Assembly (NCBI RefSeq): GCF_002843315.1
Contig: NZ_MVDD01000014.1
Location: forward strand, 1-64,000
Direction of reading: 5' to 3'
Source: Labilibaculum filiforme
GTDB lineage: Bacteria; Bacteroidota; Bacteroidia; Bacteroidales; Marinifilaceae
Length of the DNA: 64,000 nucleotides
Shown: positions 62,692 through 64,000 of the stretch, in pieces
How positions within the stretch are numbered: the stretch's first letter is position 1
Layout of the letters: each line of letters opens with the position of its first letter
Translations under genes and position numbers: made by a program
Notes under the pieces: model-generated
Databases searched by the model: none
What the model was told of the DNA's origin: nothing
The model's input: only the letters and a program-made list of their open reading frames with translations

Positions 62692-63444
62692 TTAAAATCT
62701 CAAGGATAAATGTATCCCTCCTGGCGTATTTACCAACCTAAACCCATTACGATACTTCACAAAATAGATACTTCCATTTGTATAATAATCGTTTCCGCGA
62801 TGCGAAACCCGATGACAATTGTCGGGAACATAAGAGAAATACAGTGAATTTGGTGCATCCACCATAACATACCCTACTTCCGGGTAAAATCGGTAGTAAT
62901 CACCATCCGAAAAATAGTAATCTCCATGCGTGTGTCGAATCACTACCGGAGCAGCTGCAAACCTCAACACTACATTTCCGTATCGATCATGACGATAACA
63001 ATTGTGTCCATGCTGGTTGTAAAAATTTCTATAACGCTTATTGGAATGAACCGCTTTTGGATACGAATAGCTCATATAGCGATCTCCAGAGGAATAATAC
63101 GATTTATGAGGTGAGGTATGATTGTGACTACGATCCCAATGCTTACTATTCCCATTATTACTATTCTTTGAATATTTATTTGAGGTACGATCCCTCTTGT
63201 AGTAATCACTTTGTTTATTGCTTGTATTCTTTTTTTGCGAATTTGATCGATCAGAATAACTACTCTTGTTATACTTCTCGCTTCGATCGGCATCGGTTAA
63301 ACGAGTTGATTTATTGCGTTCTTCGTAACGAGTCTTCTCTTTTTGTTCCGATCGGCGTTGTGCCGAAGCACTTGAAGTAGAAATTGCGATTGCTGCAACC
63401 AATACTATACTGGCTGTCAACTTATATAATACAGACTTTTTCAT
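62692..63444 (-). CDS. Exported basic protein with DUF6515-like C terminus
   Basis: Signal peptide AIAISTSSASAQ, then about 115 residues of Arg/Ser/Asn/Lys/Tyr-rich low complexity ('RTSNKYSKNSNNGNSKHWDRS'). The last about 110 residues are a compact Tyr/His-rich domain like DUF6515, with THGDYYFSDGDYYRFYPEVG, HRGNDYYTNGSIYFVKYRNG and a final GGIHLSLRF. Probably periplasmic or cell-surface; no enzyme motif is seen. The role is unknown. It lies between glnA and the NDH-2 gene, all read leftwards, with large gaps, so it is likely its own transcript. Confidence 0.7.
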   Translation of the reverse strand: MKKSVLYKLTASIVLVAAIAISTSSASAQRRSEQKEKTRYEERNKSTRLTDADRSEKYNKSSYSDRSNSQKKNTSNKQSDYYKRDRTSNKYSKNSNNGNSKHWDRSHNHTSPHKSYYSSGDRYMSYSYPKAVHSNKRYRNFYNQHGHNCYRHDRYGNVVLRFAAAPVVIRHTHGDYYFSDGDYYRFYPEVGYVMVDAPNSLYFSYVPDNCHRVSHRGNDYYTNGSIYFVKYRNGFRLVNTPGGIHLSLRF

Positions 63445-63616
63445 GGCATTTAGATTTTAATATTTAAGCCAACTAGTCCTTTCGTGTAGGATGAAGTTCA
63501 ACTACTCAATTTACACTATTGAATGGCTTTTACTATTGTTGCCCTATGGTGGGGACAAATCTTCTAAAAGTCAAGTACCGGTATACTTTGATTGGATAGT
63601 TGCAAAGCTTGTGCCA

Positions 63617-63657
63617 AAAATTAAAAAAGCACCAATCCACAGTAAAATTGGTGCTTT
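63617..63657 (-). terminator. Terminator of the NDH-2 gene
   Basis: An 11-bp stem AAAGCACCAAT (63626-63636) with ATTGGTGCTTT (63647-63657), followed on the minus strand by TTTAATTTTT. It lies about ten bases past the stop codon at 63666. Confidence 0.85.
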
Positions 63658-63665
63658 CGGCCTTC

Positions 63666-64000
63666 TTAATTCATACAAACTCCGTTCTTTTCCTGCTGTT
63701 TTTTTGAAGCTCGATCGGTAAAACTTCGTTTATTGGGTCGAATTAAAACACGCAACGATTGATCGGAAGTCCAATAGTTCCAAACCCAATTTACCAATAT
63801 AAAAAATCGATTCTTTACCCCCACAATTGCCATTAAATGAACAAACAACCAAAGTATCCAAGCCAAAAATCCTTGTGTTTTAATTCCAGGCAAATCGGCC
63901 ACTGCTAAATTCCTACCAATAGTTGCTAACGAGCCTCTGTCCTTATAATGAAAAGCCTTCCATTTTTTCCCTTGCTGACTATTTATGAGATTTTTGCCCA
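63666..64000 (-). CDS. ndh: Type II NADH dehydrogenase (NDH-2), C-terminal part, truncated by window end
   Basis: C-terminal 111 residues of a membrane-associated, non-proton-pumping NADH:quinone oxidoreductase. The readable part has FHYKDRGSLATIGRNLAVADLP, the second dinucleotide-domain end, and the membrane-anchoring helices 'GFLAWILWLFVHLMAIVGVKNR' and 'FFILVNWVWNYWT'. These are typical of Bacteroidota NDH-2. The N-terminal FAD and NADH motifs lie beyond 64000. A start near 63902 (GTG) would be an artefact because coding continues upstream of it in the same frame. It is followed by a terminator. Confidence 0.9.
   Translation of the reverse strand, partial: GKNLINSQQGKKWKAFHYKDRGSLATIGRNLAVADLPGIKTQGFLAWILWLFVHLMAIVGVKNRFFILVNWVWNYWTSDQSLRVLIRPNKRSFTDRASKKQQEKNGVCMN

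Noticed and set aside
63491-63721. 76-codon plus-strand frame near the right end
   Set aside because: It runs through the NDH-2 terminator and into the antisense of that gene; no domain or signal is seen.
1-64000. CRISPR arrays, rRNA genes, prophage or restriction genes
   Set aside because: No regularly spaced repeats, rRNA segments, phage structural genes or restriction-modification genes were seen in the window.

Overview
The window looks like chromosomal DNA of a marine member of the Bacteroidota, most likely the Bacteroidales (a Marinifilaceae/Labilibaculum-type organism is my guess, not something the sequence proves). The evidence is the SusC/SusD pair, a hybrid two-component regulator, two type IX secretion C-terminal domains, many SPII lipoproteins, a SecDF fusion, and promoters of the Bacteroidota type (TTTG, about 19 bases, TAnnTTTG). 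The DNA is A+T rich, with dense U-tailed hairpin terminators.

Bases 1-135 are the tail and right end of an IS3-family insertion sequence. Bases 577-25923 are a polysaccharide utilisation locus (PUL) for a galactose-based polymer, probably a red-algal galactan. It holds a secreted GH86 endo-galactanase, lipoproteins of families GH43, GH27 and GH110, a secreted GH42/GH167-like enzyme, a periplasmic GH2 beta-galactosidase, a SusC/SusD/surface glycan-binding operon, and one hybrid two-component sensor. Likely scheme: GH86 and the GH42-like enzyme cut the polymer outside the cell, SusD and the binding lipoprotein pass oligosaccharides to SusC, and GH110, GH27, GH43 and GH2 trim them to monosaccharides under HTCS control. 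No sulfatase and no anhydro-galactose enzyme is present in the window. A 45-codon ghost of what may be a GH43 gene lies at 7334-7471.

A tRNA-Gly/tRNA-Leu pair (26403-26578) marks the change to housekeeping genes: mutS, a saccharopine dehydrogenase-like gene, a trmN6-TIGR02757-lolD-antiporter cluster, tatA, secDF, a retropepsin-like protease, mdh, glmM, and an rluB-type pseudouridine synthase with a long charged N-terminal tail.

The riboflavin operon ribD-ribE-ribBA-ribH (43844-47509, minus strand) is preceded by a clear FMN riboswitch with a terminator that ends just before the ribD start. Era and Der GTPases follow, then a TPR protein. Next is a two-gene unit of a hemerythrin-like di-iron protein and a LuxR-type regulator whose receiver domain lacks the phosphoacceptor aspartate. 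Then come an MBL-fold hydrolase, a large NtrY-like histidine kinase, rlmH, a DUF4783 lipoprotein, a convergent ammonium transporter/glutamine synthetase pair, a DUF6515-like protein and the C-terminal part of an NDH-2 gene cut by the window end.

The parts most worth a second look are the hemerythrin/pseudo-receiver pair with its palindrome and structured leader, the sulfatase-free PUL with mixed agar- and carrageenan-type enzyme families, and the fully readable FMN riboswitch switch.
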